From NCBI RefSeq assembly GCF_004344915.1, contig NZ_SKFG01000001.1:372001-436000 (forward strand): a stretch of 64,000 bases of DNA, given 5' to 3'. The notes beneath the pieces were generated by a model, which had not been told where the DNA came from, did not search any database, and worked only from the letters and a program-made list of their open reading frames with translations. Shown piece by piece: positions 18,102 through 27,535 of this stretch. Position numbers and translations under genes: made by a program. The stretch comes from Paenibacillus albiflavus (GTDB taxonomy: Bacteria > Bacillota > Bacilli > Paenibacillales > NBRC-103111). Each line of letters opens with the position of its first letter. Within the stretch, counting starts at the first letter, position 1.

Positions 18102-18705
18102 ACAATTTGGTCCATTCCCACTTGGCGAAGGCGAGCGTCTCTCTCGCCTGATGCCATGGCATGAATAAGGCCTTGGAATCCGTAGTCGAGATATAATAAG
18201 AAGATAATCCAACAGTTCGAGCTATATCAAGAGCTCTCGCGCCATGAAAATGATGCGTCACGATTATGGCACTCCTCCAATCATGGGTGTCCATGATTTG
18301 CTTCGCATTTACGAGATTCTCATAAGTCGATGTTGATTTACCCTCTAGCATAATTGAATCTTCAGGAATTCCGTGGTTCACCAGATACCGCTTCATCGCT
18401 TCAGCTTCAGTAATGATCGCTCCGCTAGCATCCATTCCACCCGTGACAATGATATGATCAAAATATCCATATTGATATAGTTTAATAGAATGATTCAAGC
18501 GCTCCTTAAGCCCTGGACTAGGCTCATCATGCCAGATGGAAGCTCCTAGCACGATACCAACATCTGCATGCTCAGGCAACTGCTGATCTAGCGCATCATG
18601 AATTCTCCACTGGACGTAAGCTGTCCAGATCCCCCCAATAATGAAGAGAATAAGAAAAGAGCGCAGTGAATACCGCAGCACTTTACTCCTCGTCGGTTTG
18701 TTCAA
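18091..18705 (-). CDS. YdcF/SanA-family membrane protein (DUF218)
   Basis: One N-terminal transmembrane helix (SLRSFLILFIIGGIWTAYV) is followed by an extracellular DUF218 domain: VGIVLGASIWHDEPSPGLKERL, IIVTGGMDASG, the acidic EAEAMKRYL and IIVTHHFHGARAL. SanA/ElyC-type members are linked to cell-envelope barrier function, but their activity is not firmly known. The gene lies just downstream of the cyclophilin gene. The start is ambiguous: a GTG at 18726 has no binding site, the TTG at 18705 follows GGGGGAG with 6-base spacing (chosen), and a GTG at 18681 follows GAGGAG. Confidence 0.85.
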   Translation of the reverse strand: MNKPTRSKVLRYSLRSFLILFIIGGIWTAYVQWRIHDALDQQLPEHADVGIVLGASIWHDEPSPGLKERLNHSIKLYQYGYFDHIIVTGGMDASGAIITEAEAMKRYLVNHGIPEDSIMLEGKSTSTYENLVNAKQIMDTHDWRSAIIVTHHFHGARALDIARTVGLSSYYISTTDSKALFMPWHQARETLAFAKWEWTKLFIH

Positions 18706-18729
18706 CTGGCTCTCCCCCAATATCACTAC

Positions 18730-19446
18730 TTATTTTTCTGTAATCTTGATTGCATTAATCGTTACTTTCTCCGATGGCGTGCTTGACTCACCTGTCATCG
18801 GATTGCGTTCAACAGGCGTTTTGGCAATTACAGTTACATTCTCCATACCTTCAATCACTTTACCAAAGATCGTGTAGTCATTCTTTAGACCTTTGGAATT
18901 TTCTCCTGTGCAAATAAAGAACTGAGAACCGTTCGTGTCCTTGCCCGAATTCGCCATGGCTACGATTCCTGGTTCATAACCAACTTTCGAAGGCAATTCG
19001 TCTGCGTATTTATATCCAGGACCACCTGTACCAGTTCCAGTCGGGTCACCCGTCTGAATCATGAAAGTCTCGATAATGCGATGGAAAATTACGTTATCGT
19101 AGAAGCCTTCCTTCGCTAGAAAAACAAAGCTATTCACTGTATTCGGAGCATCCTTGGCAAACAATTCAATTGTAAATTTGCCCTTGGATGTATCCACTTC
19201 AGCTAAATAAGTTTTATCCGTATCAATCTGCATTGCAGGTGGATTGCTCCACTGCTTTCCGTTAGTCGCAGGCTCACTAGGAGTCGGCGTAGGCGTTGGA
19301 GCCGGTGTTGCTCCACCTTGAGCTGCTGGCGTAGGTGTTGGCGCAGGAGATTGAGCCTCATATTTCTTGCCACATCCAGCTGTAATTATTACTAAAACCA
19401 TTACTACTGCGAATAAAGTCGTCCATTGTTTACGCATGTTGTTCAT
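18730..19446 (-). CDS. Cyclophilin-type peptidyl-prolyl isomerase lipoprotein
   Basis: Signal peptide with lipobox ITAGC, so a secreted, lipid-anchored folding factor. A Pro/Thr/Ala-rich linker of about 45 residues (repeated PTPTP) precedes a cyclophilin domain with FELFAKDAPNTVNSFV-like FTIELFAKDAPNTVNSF, NVIFHRIIETFMIQTGDPTG (catalytic Arg in FHR and the Gln of FMIQ), GSQFFICTG and YTIFGKVIEGM. The length of 238 residues fits. AAAGGAG precedes the ATG. It is followed 4 bp later by the YdcF-type gene and preceded 16 bp upstream by the PBP gene, suggesting an envelope-related operon. Confidence 0.93.
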   Translation of the reverse strand: MNNMRKQWTTLFAVVMVLVIITAGCGKKYEAQSPAPTPTPAAQGGATPAPTPTPTPSEPATNGKQWSNPPAMQIDTDKTYLAEVDTSKGKFTIELFAKDAPNTVNSFVFLAKEGFYDNVIFHRIIETFMIQTGDPTGTGTGGPGYKYADELPSKVGYEPGIVAMANSGKDTNGSQFFICTGENSKGLKNDYTIFGKVIEGMENVTVIAKTPVERNPMTGESSTPSEKVTINAIKITEK

Positions 19447-19462
19447 ATAGCTCCTTTAATTA

Positions 19463-21997
19463 TTAACCTACGCCGTCTGTACCGGCATGATCTTCTTCAC
19501 CTTTGACTCCTGGCGGAGCGGTTGGATTCTTCCCGTTACCTCCGCCATGTCCGCTATTAGAATTCGGCCCGTTACCCCCGCCATTTCCGCTATTAGAATT
19601 CGGCCCGTTACCTCCGCCTTGTCCGCCATCATGATCACCACCGCCAGGATTTGGCGATTGTTCTGGCGATTCGCCATTTTCATCTGGTGGTGCTGTCGGA
19701 TCCGTTGGCCCAACATCTGGTGGCGGCGTTCCTTCCTGTCCATCAACTGGAATTTTTATTTCGGCGACGTTCGACTTCTCGCCTTGGGCATCGCCTTGTA
19801 CAGGGATTACATAATACAAGTACGTATCACCAGGTGTAATCGCAATATCGTTAAATGCTGGCGAATCAACTGTACCTATCAGCGCAAAATCATCTTCACT
19901 ATATGATTTGCGATAAACCATATAGGCTGTGCTTTGCGGTACAGCACTCCAAGTTAGATCGACAGATCTTGTTTCAAGTGTATAGTTCACTGCCAAATCT
20001 GTAATTCCTTTTGGCGGTTCTTTTAAATCTTCCACACCTTTCGGACGCTCAAAATCAAGCTTCTTCATGTTTGCCATTGCTTTGGTCATAACTTCTTTAA
20101 AGATTGCAGCGGTATTCCCACTTCCGACCGTTACATAATGGCCATTCTTAAGGTCGATCTTATCGAAGCCTTCCCATACAGCTGCTGTCCATTGTGGTGT
20201 ATACCCGACAAACCACACGTTACTATCAAACTTCGTGTAACCTTGTTGTGTAAGACCGGTTGATCCAGTTTTACCTGCGACAGGTCGATCCATCTTAGCG
20301 CGTGTACCTGTTCCACCTGGCTCTACAACGGATTGCAGCATTTTGGTCAAATAATAGGCTGTGCTTTGTTTGAGCACTTGCTTCGGTTTAGTTTTAAATT
20401 CTTTAACGGTTTCCCCTTTGGAATCCACAATTTTAATAATCGCATGTGTCGTATGCTGCATACCGCCGCTAGCAAATACCGAGTAAGCACTTGCCATCTG
20501 AACCGGTGTAGCACCGTTTGTTAGACCACCAAGCGCAATTGATAAGTTGCGGTCATTCGTAGGATCTAGCGGAATCCCAAGTTTCTCGGACATTTTCATG
20601 CCATTTGTGATACCAATATCATTCAACACAGAAACCGCTGCAATATTCTTCGATTTCTTAATGGCATCAAGCATTGAGACTTGGCCTTCGTATTGATTGT
20701 TATAGTTGTTTGGACAATACTTGCCAAAGCACTGCTTCTCATCCGATAACATGGAATAAGGATTATAGCCTTTATTTTCTAATGCTTCCGCATAAACTGC
20801 GATCGGCTTGAACGCTGAACCTGGCTGAAGTGGACTTGTCGCACGGTTATAATCCTTCGTCTTGTAATCACGCCCACCGATAATCGCGACCACGCCGCCA
20901 TCTTCATTATCCAAAATGACCATAGAACTTTGAATTTTCGTTCCATCCTTGGCATCTTTTTGGAACAGCTTATCGTTCGCATAGGCTTGTTCCATAACGG
21001 TTTGGGCATTCTTATTCATCGTTGTATAAACCGAGAAGCCGCCACTAATTAATTCTTCTTCCTTAATGCCATAGACAGTTTCCGCTTCATTCACAACATA
21101 GTCAATGTAAGTCATGAATTCACGCTTAGATTTATCTTGTGAAAGCACAAGCTCTGCATCTGTTGCTGCCTTCTGCTGCTCAGGGGTAATATACCCTTCT
21201 TCCTTCATCAGCTGAAGCACCACCGCTCGGCGCTGCTTAGACTTCTCGGGATTCTTGATCGGCGAGTAAGTGTTAGGCGCTTTTGCAAGAGCTGCCAACG
21301 TCGCAATTTCTTCCAGATTCAAATCATTCAAATCAGACTTGCCAAAATACAGCTTCGATGCTGCTTTAACCCCGTAAGCACCATGTGCAAAATAAATTCG
21401 ATTCAAATAATTGGTAATAATTTGGTCCTTGGTATTTTCCTTCTCAAGCGCCATTGCCATGGATGCTTCTGTCGCTTTACGGAATATCGTTTTGTCCGGG
21501 TTCTGGTACAAAATATTTTTGGCTAGCTGCTGTGTGATTGTTGATCCACCTTCCACTGCACTTCGAGCCACAACGTCCTTAACCAGCGCACGTCCGATTG
21601 ACCAGAGGTCAACGCCTTGATGCGTGTAGAACCTGCGATCCTCTGTCGCAACAAACGCCTTTTTGAGCAAATCCGGAATTTCCGATTCAGCTACTACTTC
21701 CCTATTCTGATCATAGAGCATCGTTACTTCTTGCTCGTCGCGATCATAGATCTTAGTCGCTTGGGCCATATCAAATTTGTCGCTATTGGCCTCTAACAGT
21801 CTGGCACCATTAAGCATAATTGCGATATATAGACCAACTGCACATATCACACCAAGAAGACCAGCGATTACGATACCAAAAATCATTTTTTTGGCGTTAA
21901 ATTTTTTCTTCTTTTTATTTTTCGGTTTCGAATGGTTAGGACCTTGATCCCGATTCTGAGTTTGATATGGTCTAGGTCTCTGACTCTTCTTATCCAT
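19463..21997 (-). CDS. Class A penicillin-binding protein (PBP1A type) with FN3 domain and Gly/Asn-rich tail
   Basis: A bifunctional peptidoglycan glycosyltransferase/transpeptidase of 844 residues. A Lys-rich cytoplasmic segment and one transmembrane helix come first. The glycosyltransferase domain carries VATEDRRFYTHQGVD, EGGSTITQQLAKN and the RKATEASMA motif. The transpeptidase has the serine motif SPLQPGSAFKP, SKN in KKSKNIAAV, and KTGS in VAGKTGSTG. A fibronectin-III-like domain follows (SVDLTWSAVPQSTAYMVYRKS) and then a low-complexity Pro/Gly/Asn tail with a 12-residue tandem repeat. The ATG at 21997 has GGGAG; 21 upstream codons are not supported. The gene sits downstream of hfq, past a terminator. 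Confidence 0.94.
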   Translation of the reverse strand: MDKKSQRPRPYQTQNRDQGPNHSKPKNKKKKKFNAKKMIFGIVIAGLLGVICAVGLYIAIMLNGARLLEANSDKFDMAQATKIYDRDEQEVTMLYDQNREVVAESEIPDLLKKAFVATEDRRFYTHQGVDLWSIGRALVKDVVARSAVEGGSTITQQLAKNILYQNPDKTIFRKATEASMAMALEKENTKDQIITNYLNRIYFAHGAYGVKAASKLYFGKSDLNDLNLEEIATLAALAKAPNTYSPIKNPEKSKQRRAVVLQLMKEEGYITPEQQKAATDAELVLSQDKSKREFMTYIDYVVNEAETVYGIKEEELISGGFSVYTTMNKNAQTVMEQAYANDKLFQKDAKDGTKIQSSMVILDNEDGGVVAIIGGRDYKTKDYNRATSPLQPGSAFKPIAVYAEALENKGYNPYSMLSDEKQCFGKYCPNNYNNQYEGQVSMLDAIKKSKNIAAVSVLNDIGITNGMKMSEKLGIPLDPTNDRNLSIALGGLTNGATPVQMASAYSVFASGGMQHTTHAIIKIVDSKGETVKEFKTKPKQVLKQSTAYYLTKMLQSVVEPGGTGTRAKMDRPVAGKTGSTGLTQQGYTKFDSNVWFVGYTPQWTAAVWEGFDKIDLKNGHYVTVGSGNTAAIFKEVMTKAMANMKKLDFERPKGVEDLKEPPKGITDLAVNYTLETRSVDLTWSAVPQSTAYMVYRKSYSEDDFALIGTVDSPAFNDIAITPGDTYLYYVIPVQGDAQGEKSNVAEIKIPVDGQEGTPPPDVGPTDPTAPPDENGESPEQSPNPGGGDHDGGQGGGNGPNSNSGNGGGNGPNSNSGHGGGNGKNPTAPPGVKGEEDHAGTDGVG
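19532..19627. repeat. 36-bp tandem repeat in the PBP tail
   Basis: Two full units (19532-19567, 19568-19603) and a third partial one. Each encodes 12 residues of the form PNSNSG-x-GGGNG. Differences between copies are single bases. Unit number is likely variable between strains. Confidence 0.85.
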
Positions 21998-22054
21998 CTC
22001 TCCGACTCCCTTTCTCTCTGTGTCAAACTTATAATATCTGATCTTCCAATAAAA

Positions 22055-22080
22055 GAACAACCTTATCCTTAAGGTTGCTC
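22055..22080 (-). terminator. hfq terminator
   Basis: On the minus strand GAGCAACCTTA pairs with TAAGGTTGTTC around a 4-base loop, followed by TTTTATT. Confidence 0.8.
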
Positions 22081-22134
22081 CATTTTCAATCCTTATACTT
22101 TTATACGTGAAAAATAAAGCAAAAGTTGCAAAGC

Positions 22135-22374
22135 TTAGTCGTTAGACTGATTATCCGGCATTAAAGAAACGGGTCTTTGAGGGGTGAATGTTGAGATTGC
22201 ATGCTTGTATACCATTTGCTGACGACCCTCAGAGTCAATAATAATTGTGAAATTATCGAACGCGCGAATGATTCCTCTAATTTGGAATCCATTGGTTAAA
22301 TATACAGTTAAAGGTATACTTTCTTTTCTTAATTGGTTCAGATAATTGTCTTGAATATTAATGATTTTGTTCAT
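22135..22374 (-). CDS. hfq: RNA chaperone Hfq
   Basis: A 79-residue Sm-like hexamer subunit that binds A-rich and U-rich RNA. The Sm1 region is [25 protein letters not shown] and the Sm2 motif is [10 protein letters not shown] (YKHAI is the Hfq signature). It directly follows miaA, the arrangement conserved across bacteria. GGGGG precedes the ATG. Confidence 0.97.
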   Translation of the reverse strand: MNKIINIQDNYLNQLRKESIPLTVYLTNGFQIRGIIRAFDNFTIIIDSEGRQQMVYKHAISTFTPQRPVSLMPDNQSND

Positions 22375-22433
22375 GAATGGTCCCCCTTATAATAGTAAAC
22401 TCATTTTTGTTAAAACACCCGCTTGGTGTCGAT

Positions 22434-23414
22434 TCACTGACTAGAATTATATTCGCAGTTTTGTACAATCTTTCCTGTTATTATAGCACTAATCTCAGCA
22501 TAATGGGCAGAAAAATTTGCACCGTCTGTCACATCTATCCACTGGATATCTTTCATATGACGGAACCAGGACAATTGTCTTTTGGCGAATCTTCTCGTGT
22601 TTCTTTTGAGCAGTTCCACAGCTCTAGGCAGTGAATACTCACCATTCAGATAAGATACCATCTCTTTATAGCCAAGGCCTTTCATCGAGACCAAATTTGG
22701 ATTATAGCCATGTGCTAACAGCTTCTGAACTTCCTCAAGTAAGCCTTCCTCCATCATCTGATCCACTCTTGCTTCGATACGTTCATACAATAATGCCCGA
22801 TCCATGGTCAAGCCGATCATACATAGATCATAAGCCGGCGCTTTCGTTTGACCTGCCAGATATTCAGATAAGGGTTTACCCGTTAGCTGATAGATCTCAA
22901 TAGCGCGGATGATTCTTCTGCGATCATTCGGATGCAGTCGTTCAGCTGACTCAGCATCTATCACTACAAGCTTTGCATGCAGAGCATCATCACCATTCGT
23001 TTCGGCATATTGATCTAGCTCCTGACGTAGCTGCTCGTCCATTTGTACATCAGTGAATTGGTAATCATAGCAGACAGACTCCACATAAAGACCAGTCCCG
23101 CCTACGAGAAACGGCAGCTTGCCACGTTCATGAATATCAGTTGTCAGTGCACGAACGCGATCCTGAAATTCTGCCACCGAGAACGGATCATCTGGATTAT
23201 GCGTATCGATCATATGGTGTGGAATCCGCTTTCGCTCCTCTGGTGTCGCTTTGGCAGTTCCGATATCCATACCACGGTATACCTGCATGGAGTCACCTGA
23301 TATAATTTCACATCCGAATTGCTCTGCAAGCTGCAAGCTTAGCTTGGTTTTGCCAACTGCGGTTGGTCCTACGAGTACGAGTAGACTCGGCTTATCCTTC
23401 TTGCTTGCTAACAT
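22434..23414 (-). CDS. miaA: tRNA dimethylallyltransferase MiaA
   Basis: Adds the isopentenyl group to A37 of tRNAs reading codons that begin with U. It has 326 residues: P-loop GPTAVGKTKLS, the substrate segment SGDSMQVYRGMDIGTAK, the HHMID motif, GGTGLYVESV, and the tRNA-binding RFAKRQLSWFRHM at the C-terminus. It overlaps the upstream methyltransferase gene by 7 bp, so the two are translationally coupled. Confidence 0.97.
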   Translation of the reverse strand: MLASKKDKPSLLVLVGPTAVGKTKLSLQLAEQFGCEIISGDSMQVYRGMDIGTAKATPEERKRIPHHMIDTHNPDDPFSVAEFQDRVRALTTDIHERGKLPFLVGGTGLYVESVCYDYQFTDVQMDEQLRQELDQYAETNGDDALHAKLVVIDAESAERLHPNDRRRIIRAIEIYQLTGKPLSEYLAGQTKAPAYDLCMIGLTMDRALLYERIEARVDQMMEEGLLEEVQKLLAHGYNPNLVSMKGLGYKEMVSYLNGEYSLPRAVELLKRNTRRFAKRQLSWFRHMKDIQWIDVTDGANFSAHYAEISAIITGKIVQNCEYNSSQ

Positions 23415-24190
23415 TGTATCACTCCATAAGCTAATTTCGTCCCCGAAGGTACAACCATCTGGAATCCAAGCCGCTCAAACTCTTCGCTGAATCTTGCCTC
23501 TTTCAACACCACACGTTTGCGAGCAACTCGTCTTGCTTCGGCAATCGTTTCCAACGTCAGCGCATTAGGATTAGCTATCCCGCGCAATGGAGAAATCGAA
23601 TTCGAAGCTGTAAGCGGTGTTCGAAACATAGGGTCAAAATAAACAACATCAACACTCTTGTCTTGCGCCTGTTGTAAATAAGTATAATGATCAGCACATG
23701 TGACTTCAATTCGTCTCATGGCCTCATTTAAAATTGCGACGTCAGAACTATACATGTCTAAGCCTACTCTTAATAACAAGCACAGTTCAGGCTCACTGTC
23801 GAGTGCGATTACGCGCCCTGCCTCACCTACAGCATAGGAGAAGACAATTGAATCGGATGCCAATCCAGCAGTGCAGTCCAGCACGATGTCGTCTTTTGTC
23901 ACATTTGCTGCTTGAAGCATCACATCTCCCTCGCCCCGAATAAGCCGCTGCACACGTACATGCGCCATACTTGGATGAAAGAAGATCGGTGGTTCTTCAC
24001 CAACGAAGCATCTTAACTCATCTCTTGTTACAAGTAAAATACGATCGACGTTATATTGCTTACGTAAGGCATTCATGGAAGCATGATTTCTTGGAACAAG
24101 CTTCCAGTTGAGTTCATTCGCATATTCTTTTGCTTGAGCGAGTATTTCTTCTGTTGGTTTATACGATGTCGTTACAATCACGCTGCTCAC
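23408..24190 (-). CDS. Class I SAM-dependent methyltransferase (RsmJ-like)
   Basis: A 260-residue protein. An N-terminal segment with RILLVTRDELRCFVGEEPPIF precedes a Rossmann methyltransferase core: motif I DIVLDCTAGLASDSIVFSYAVG, an acidic VIALDSEPEL, and motif IV VYFDPMFRTP. The DPMFP-like motif resembles the 16S rRNA guanine methyltransferase RsmJ, so a nucleic-acid guanine target is plausible but not proven. Its GTG start overlaps the mutL stop by 4 bp and its end overlaps miaA. Confidence 0.8.
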   Translation of the reverse strand: MSSVIVTTSYKPTEEILAQAKEYANELNWKLVPRNHASMNALRKQYNVDRILLVTRDELRCFVGEEPPIFFHPSMAHVRVQRLIRGEGDVMLQAANVTKDDIVLDCTAGLASDSIVFSYAVGEAGRVIALDSEPELCLLLRVGLDMYSSDVAILNEAMRRIEVTCADHYTYLQQAQDKSVDVVYFDPMFRTPLTASNSISPLRGIANPNALTLETIAEARRVARKRVVLKEARFSEEFERLGFQMVVPSGTKLAYGVIQC

Positions 24191-26067
24191 ATCACCCGTT
24201 TAAACATTTTTTCTAATTCATAAGTTGAAAACGATACTACAATGGGTCTGCCATGCGGGCAGGTATACGGATTCTTGCATTTGCTTAATCGATCAAGCAG
24301 TACTTCCATCTCTAACACGCTTAACGCCTGATTCGCTTTAATGGATGCTTTGCATGAACACATAATAGATGATTTTTCACGCAGTTTGGCAAGCTCTACA
24401 CCCTTCTTCTCCGATAGCAACCATTCACACATCTCTTCAATAATAGCTTTCTCTTCGCCAGCAGGGAACCAGTGTGGATAAGCTCTTACGATGAATGAAT
24501 TACCGCCGAAGCTTTCTAAAAATACACCAACATTCTCTAGAAGAGGCAGCTTGGAAGCAATATGCCCCGCTTCTGATGGAGTAAACTCAAGCGTCAAGGG
24601 TACAAGCAATTCTTGACTTGCCTCAGTAGGCGTCCCAAACTTGTCATAATAATACTCATAGTTGATCCGTTCATGTGCCGCATGTTGATCGATCATATAA
24701 AACCCTGTTTCATTCTGCGCAAGTAAATAAGTACCATGCAATTGCCCGATAGGTGCCAAGCTAGGGAACTGCGGTACAGTTGCGTCAGGTGCTGCAAGAA
24801 ACTGCCTCGATTCCTCTGCAACACCTCTTATTGTAACCGCTGGCGGAACGTAGGGCAAATCTGACCTAGCCCTCCCCGTTCCTGACACTGTGGAATTAGA
24901 AACAGGTGTATTCGACTGATAGTTATACGAATAAGACTCCTTGTTTGGCCGTTGTACACTTTCATTTCGCTTCGTCTCTTCGTATACAGGCAAAGGCTCA
25001 GCAGGACGAGATAATACAAGCTGCTCTTGTACATAAGTCGGCTTGCTAAGAGCTGGTGCAGCAGCCTGCGGGATTAATACTTGATTACCTAAGGCAGATT
25101 TAATCAGCGTTTCCACGAATTGCATCAATTCATTCTCTTTGCTGAATCTTACCTCAAGCTTCGACGGATGGACGTTAACATCGACTAGCGTAGGGTCCAT
25201 CGTGATTTGCAATACAACAATCGGATAACGATTAATAGGCAGTAAAGTATGATAGCCTCGCAAAATAGCTGCATTCAAGGCAAGATTGCGAACATATCTA
25301 CCATTAATAATCAACGAGATTCCACTGCGATTCGACCTAGTCAACTCCGTACGGGAAATATAGCCATGAATGCTATAATCAAGATCATTAGCTTCTACAG
25401 GTATCATCTGCTTCCCAATCGCTGTGCCATAGATCGCAGCAATTGCTTGCAGCATATCGCTGCCTGCCAAGGTTTGAAGCAGAACATTCCCGTTATGTGA
25501 AAGGGTAAACGAGATTTCCGGATGGGCAAGTGCCAGTCGATACATATAATCAGATACATGTCCAAGCTCGGTTTGAACCGTCTTCATGTATTTTAATCTG
25601 GCTGGCGTGTTATAGAAGAGCTCACTTACTGTAATTTCTGTTCCTCGTGCAGCATTCACTTCACCAGCCTCCAGAACCTTGCCTCCGTGTATCACGATTT
25701 TACGACCTAGTCCTGAATCCACTGATGATGTAATACATTCCAACTTGGATACTGCAGCAATACTCGGAAGCGCCTCACCACGAAAGCCTAAAGTGCGAAT
25801 AGCGAACAAGTCCTTGCTGCTCGAAATCTTACTTGTTGCATGACGGCTAAATGCCAGCTCGCAGTCATCCGATTCCATCCCTGAGCCATTGTCTGTTATC
25901 CGAATCAGACCCAGACCACCTTCTTCAATCGCAACATCAATACGGGTTGCCCCTGCATCAATGGAGTTCTCCACAAGCTCCTTAACGACAGACGATGGGC
26001 GTTCAACAACTTCACCTGCAGCGATCTGGTTCGCAATTTGCTCATCTAACAGTCTAATGTTACCCAA
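24187..26067 (-). CDS. mutL: DNA mismatch repair protein MutL
   Basis: The endonuclease/ATPase partner of MutS, 626 residues. The GHKL ATPase N-terminus shows IAAGEVVERPSSVVKELVEN, DNGSGM and GFRGEALPSIA. A Pro/Ser-rich linker follows at about residues 335-430. The C-terminal domain has the metal-binding endonuclease motif DQHAAHERINYE plus SCKASIKAN and CPHGRP, so it is the nicking type found in organisms lacking MutH. The start is a TTG at 26067 following AAAGGGG. Confidence 0.97.
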   Translation of the reverse strand: MGNIRLLDEQIANQIAAGEVVERPSSVVKELVENSIDAGATRIDVAIEEGGLGLIRITDNGSGMESDDCELAFSRHATSKISSSKDLFAIRTLGFRGEALPSIAAVSKLECITSSVDSGLGRKIVIHGGKVLEAGEVNAARGTEITVSELFYNTPARLKYMKTVQTELGHVSDYMYRLALAHPEISFTLSHNGNVLLQTLAGSDMLQAIAAIYGTAIGKQMIPVEANDLDYSIHGYISRTELTRSNRSGISLIINGRYVRNLALNAAILRGYHTLLPINRYPIVVLQITMDPTLVDVNVHPSKLEVRFSKENELMQFVETLIKSALGNQVLIPQAAAPALSKPTYVQEQLVLSRPAEPLPVYEETKRNESVQRPNKESYSYNYQSNTPVSNSTVSGTGRARSDLPYVPPAVTIRGVAEESRQFLAAPDATVPQFPSLAPIGQLHGTYLLAQNETGFYMIDQHAAHERINYEYYYDKFGTPTEASQELLVPLTLEFTPSEAGHIASKLPLLENVGVFLESFGGNSFIVRAYPHWFPAGEEKAIIEEMCEWLLSEKKGVELAKLREKSSIMCSCKASIKANQALSVLEMEVLLDRLSKCKNPYTCPHGRPIVVSFSTYELEKMFKRVM

Positions 26068-26081
26068 CGTTCACATCCCCT

Positions 26082-27506
26082 TTACTTCGTCGAAACTTTA
26101 AGAATCCAGCTGTCCCCTGTTTGAGACCATTTTGTATCAAAAGTTTTCGCAAACTCAGCAACGTTCAAATACGTGATAGAATCTGCTTGAATCACAACCT
26201 TCTTTGTTAACTCATAAGACTGTTTCTTCGTTCCTTTAATAATGTCTACTGTATTATCTTTACTGTTCCATACAACATCAGCACCTATCATTGCGGCAAG
26301 CGTACGTGACGGTACATATAATTGTCCATCTTCAACCTTATATGGCATAGGATCGCTTACATCAATATCATTAATAGCTGCATGATGTTTATTGAACTTA
26401 ATTGTGATATCTGATAATCCAGCAGCTTGCAGCGCAGCAAGCATTTGCGGCATACTCCCATAGACCTCGACATCAGGCTTCAAACCGACATGATTCACTT
26501 TATTATTCTTAGGGGTCAAATACTCAACCGTCGTAACTTTGAGCATGCCGCCATCCGTTAAATTCATCATATACTGCATACTGCCCTTGCCAAAGCTATT
26601 CATTCCGATAATCGTAGCGTTAGCTGAATCCCTCAGTGCACCAGCAAGTGCTTCAGAAGCGCTAGCGCTATTGCCGTTCAATAACAGGAAGATCGGCTTG
26701 TCGAATGTTTGTCCGTTCTCAATGATGCTTGGAATATCCTTCTGATTACGATCATTCGTATGCACAAATACCCCTTGCTTAATAAAATTCGCTCCAATGT
26801 TCTTTGCTGTATCAATATATCCCCCGCCATTATCACGCAGATCGATGATAAGCGCCCCAATATCATCTGCTTTCATTTGCTCAAGTGCCTTCGTAAATTC
26901 CTTATCCCCATTGGAAGAGAAGCTAGAAAGCTCAATATAACCGATTTGACCAAATCGCTTCGAGACAACGATTGGAACCTGCACTTGACCTCGTTGGATC
27001 GATATATTTAGCAAGTCCCCGCCTCTTTTAACCGTCAGCCTGACACTCGTATTCTCTTCACCCAGAATGGAATTCACCGCATCTGTCGCCGACTTCCCTT
27101 GTACTGAGCTGCCATTAATTGCGGTTATATAATCGTCGCGCTGCAAGCCCGCCAGATCGGCAGGCATATTCGGGAATACTTCCGAAATATAAAGGCCGTC
27201 TTCGTCTTCCCCTAAACGCACACCAATTCCAACAAAGCTATTCTCAATCGCATTCAAGAATTGATCTCGCTGCTCTGAAGTAAAGTAAGTCGTAAACGGA
27301 TCATCTAACAACGCGAGCATTTCCTCGACAGTTTTACCCTCTAACTTATCTTCCGTAATACCACTAACATGATAATTCCCTAATAAATATCTAATTTCAT
27401 TCGTTTCGTTCTCAGTAGCAGCTTGAACCGTCGCAGGGAATACAATTGCTGCCGCAAACATAAGCACTAAGAATAATTTCATTAAACGTGCTGCTTTATT
27501 CAACAT
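26082..27506 (-). CDS. S41-family carboxy-terminal processing peptidase with PDZ and stalk domains
   Basis: A secreted serine protease. It has a signal peptide (AAAIVFPATVQAA), a PDZ domain (LQRDDYITAINGSSVQGKSA) and a protease core with the catalytic serine in NGNSASASEALAGALRD and the general-base lysine in GMNSFGKGSMQY. A C-terminal copper-amine-oxidase-like stalk domain (YVPSRTLAAMIGADVVW) typical of Paenibacillaceae exported proteins ends it. 474 residues. It is inserted between mutS and mutL in the operon, 15 bp before mutL, which is not its usual place in Bacillus. Confidence 0.92.
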   Translation of the reverse strand: MLNKAARLMKLFLVLMFAAAIVFPATVQAATENETNEIRYLLGNYHVSGITEDKLEGKTVEEMLALLDDPFTTYFTSEQRDQFLNAIENSFVGIGVRLGEDEDGLYISEVFPNMPADLAGLQRDDYITAINGSSVQGKSATDAVNSILGEENTSVRLTVKRGGDLLNISIQRGQVQVPIVVSKRFGQIGYIELSSFSSNGDKEFTKALEQMKADDIGALIIDLRDNGGGYIDTAKNIGANFIKQGVFVHTNDRNQKDIPSIIENGQTFDKPIFLLLNGNSASASEALAGALRDSANATIIGMNSFGKGSMQYMMNLTDGGMLKVTTVEYLTPKNNKVNHVGLKPDVEVYGSMPQMLAALQAAGLSDITIKFNKHHAAINDIDVSDPMPYKVEDGQLYVPSRTLAAMIGADVVWNSKDNTVDIIKGTKKQSYELTKKVVIQADSITYLNVAEFAKTFDTKWSQTGDSWILKVSTK

Positions 27507-27535
27507 GTTAACCGACCACCTTCTCCTGATTAAAT

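Noticed and set aside
19532-19627. Regularly spaced repeats resembling a small CRISPR array
   Set aside because: The units are directly adjacent with no unique spacers and encode in-frame Gly/Asn repeats of the PBP tail.
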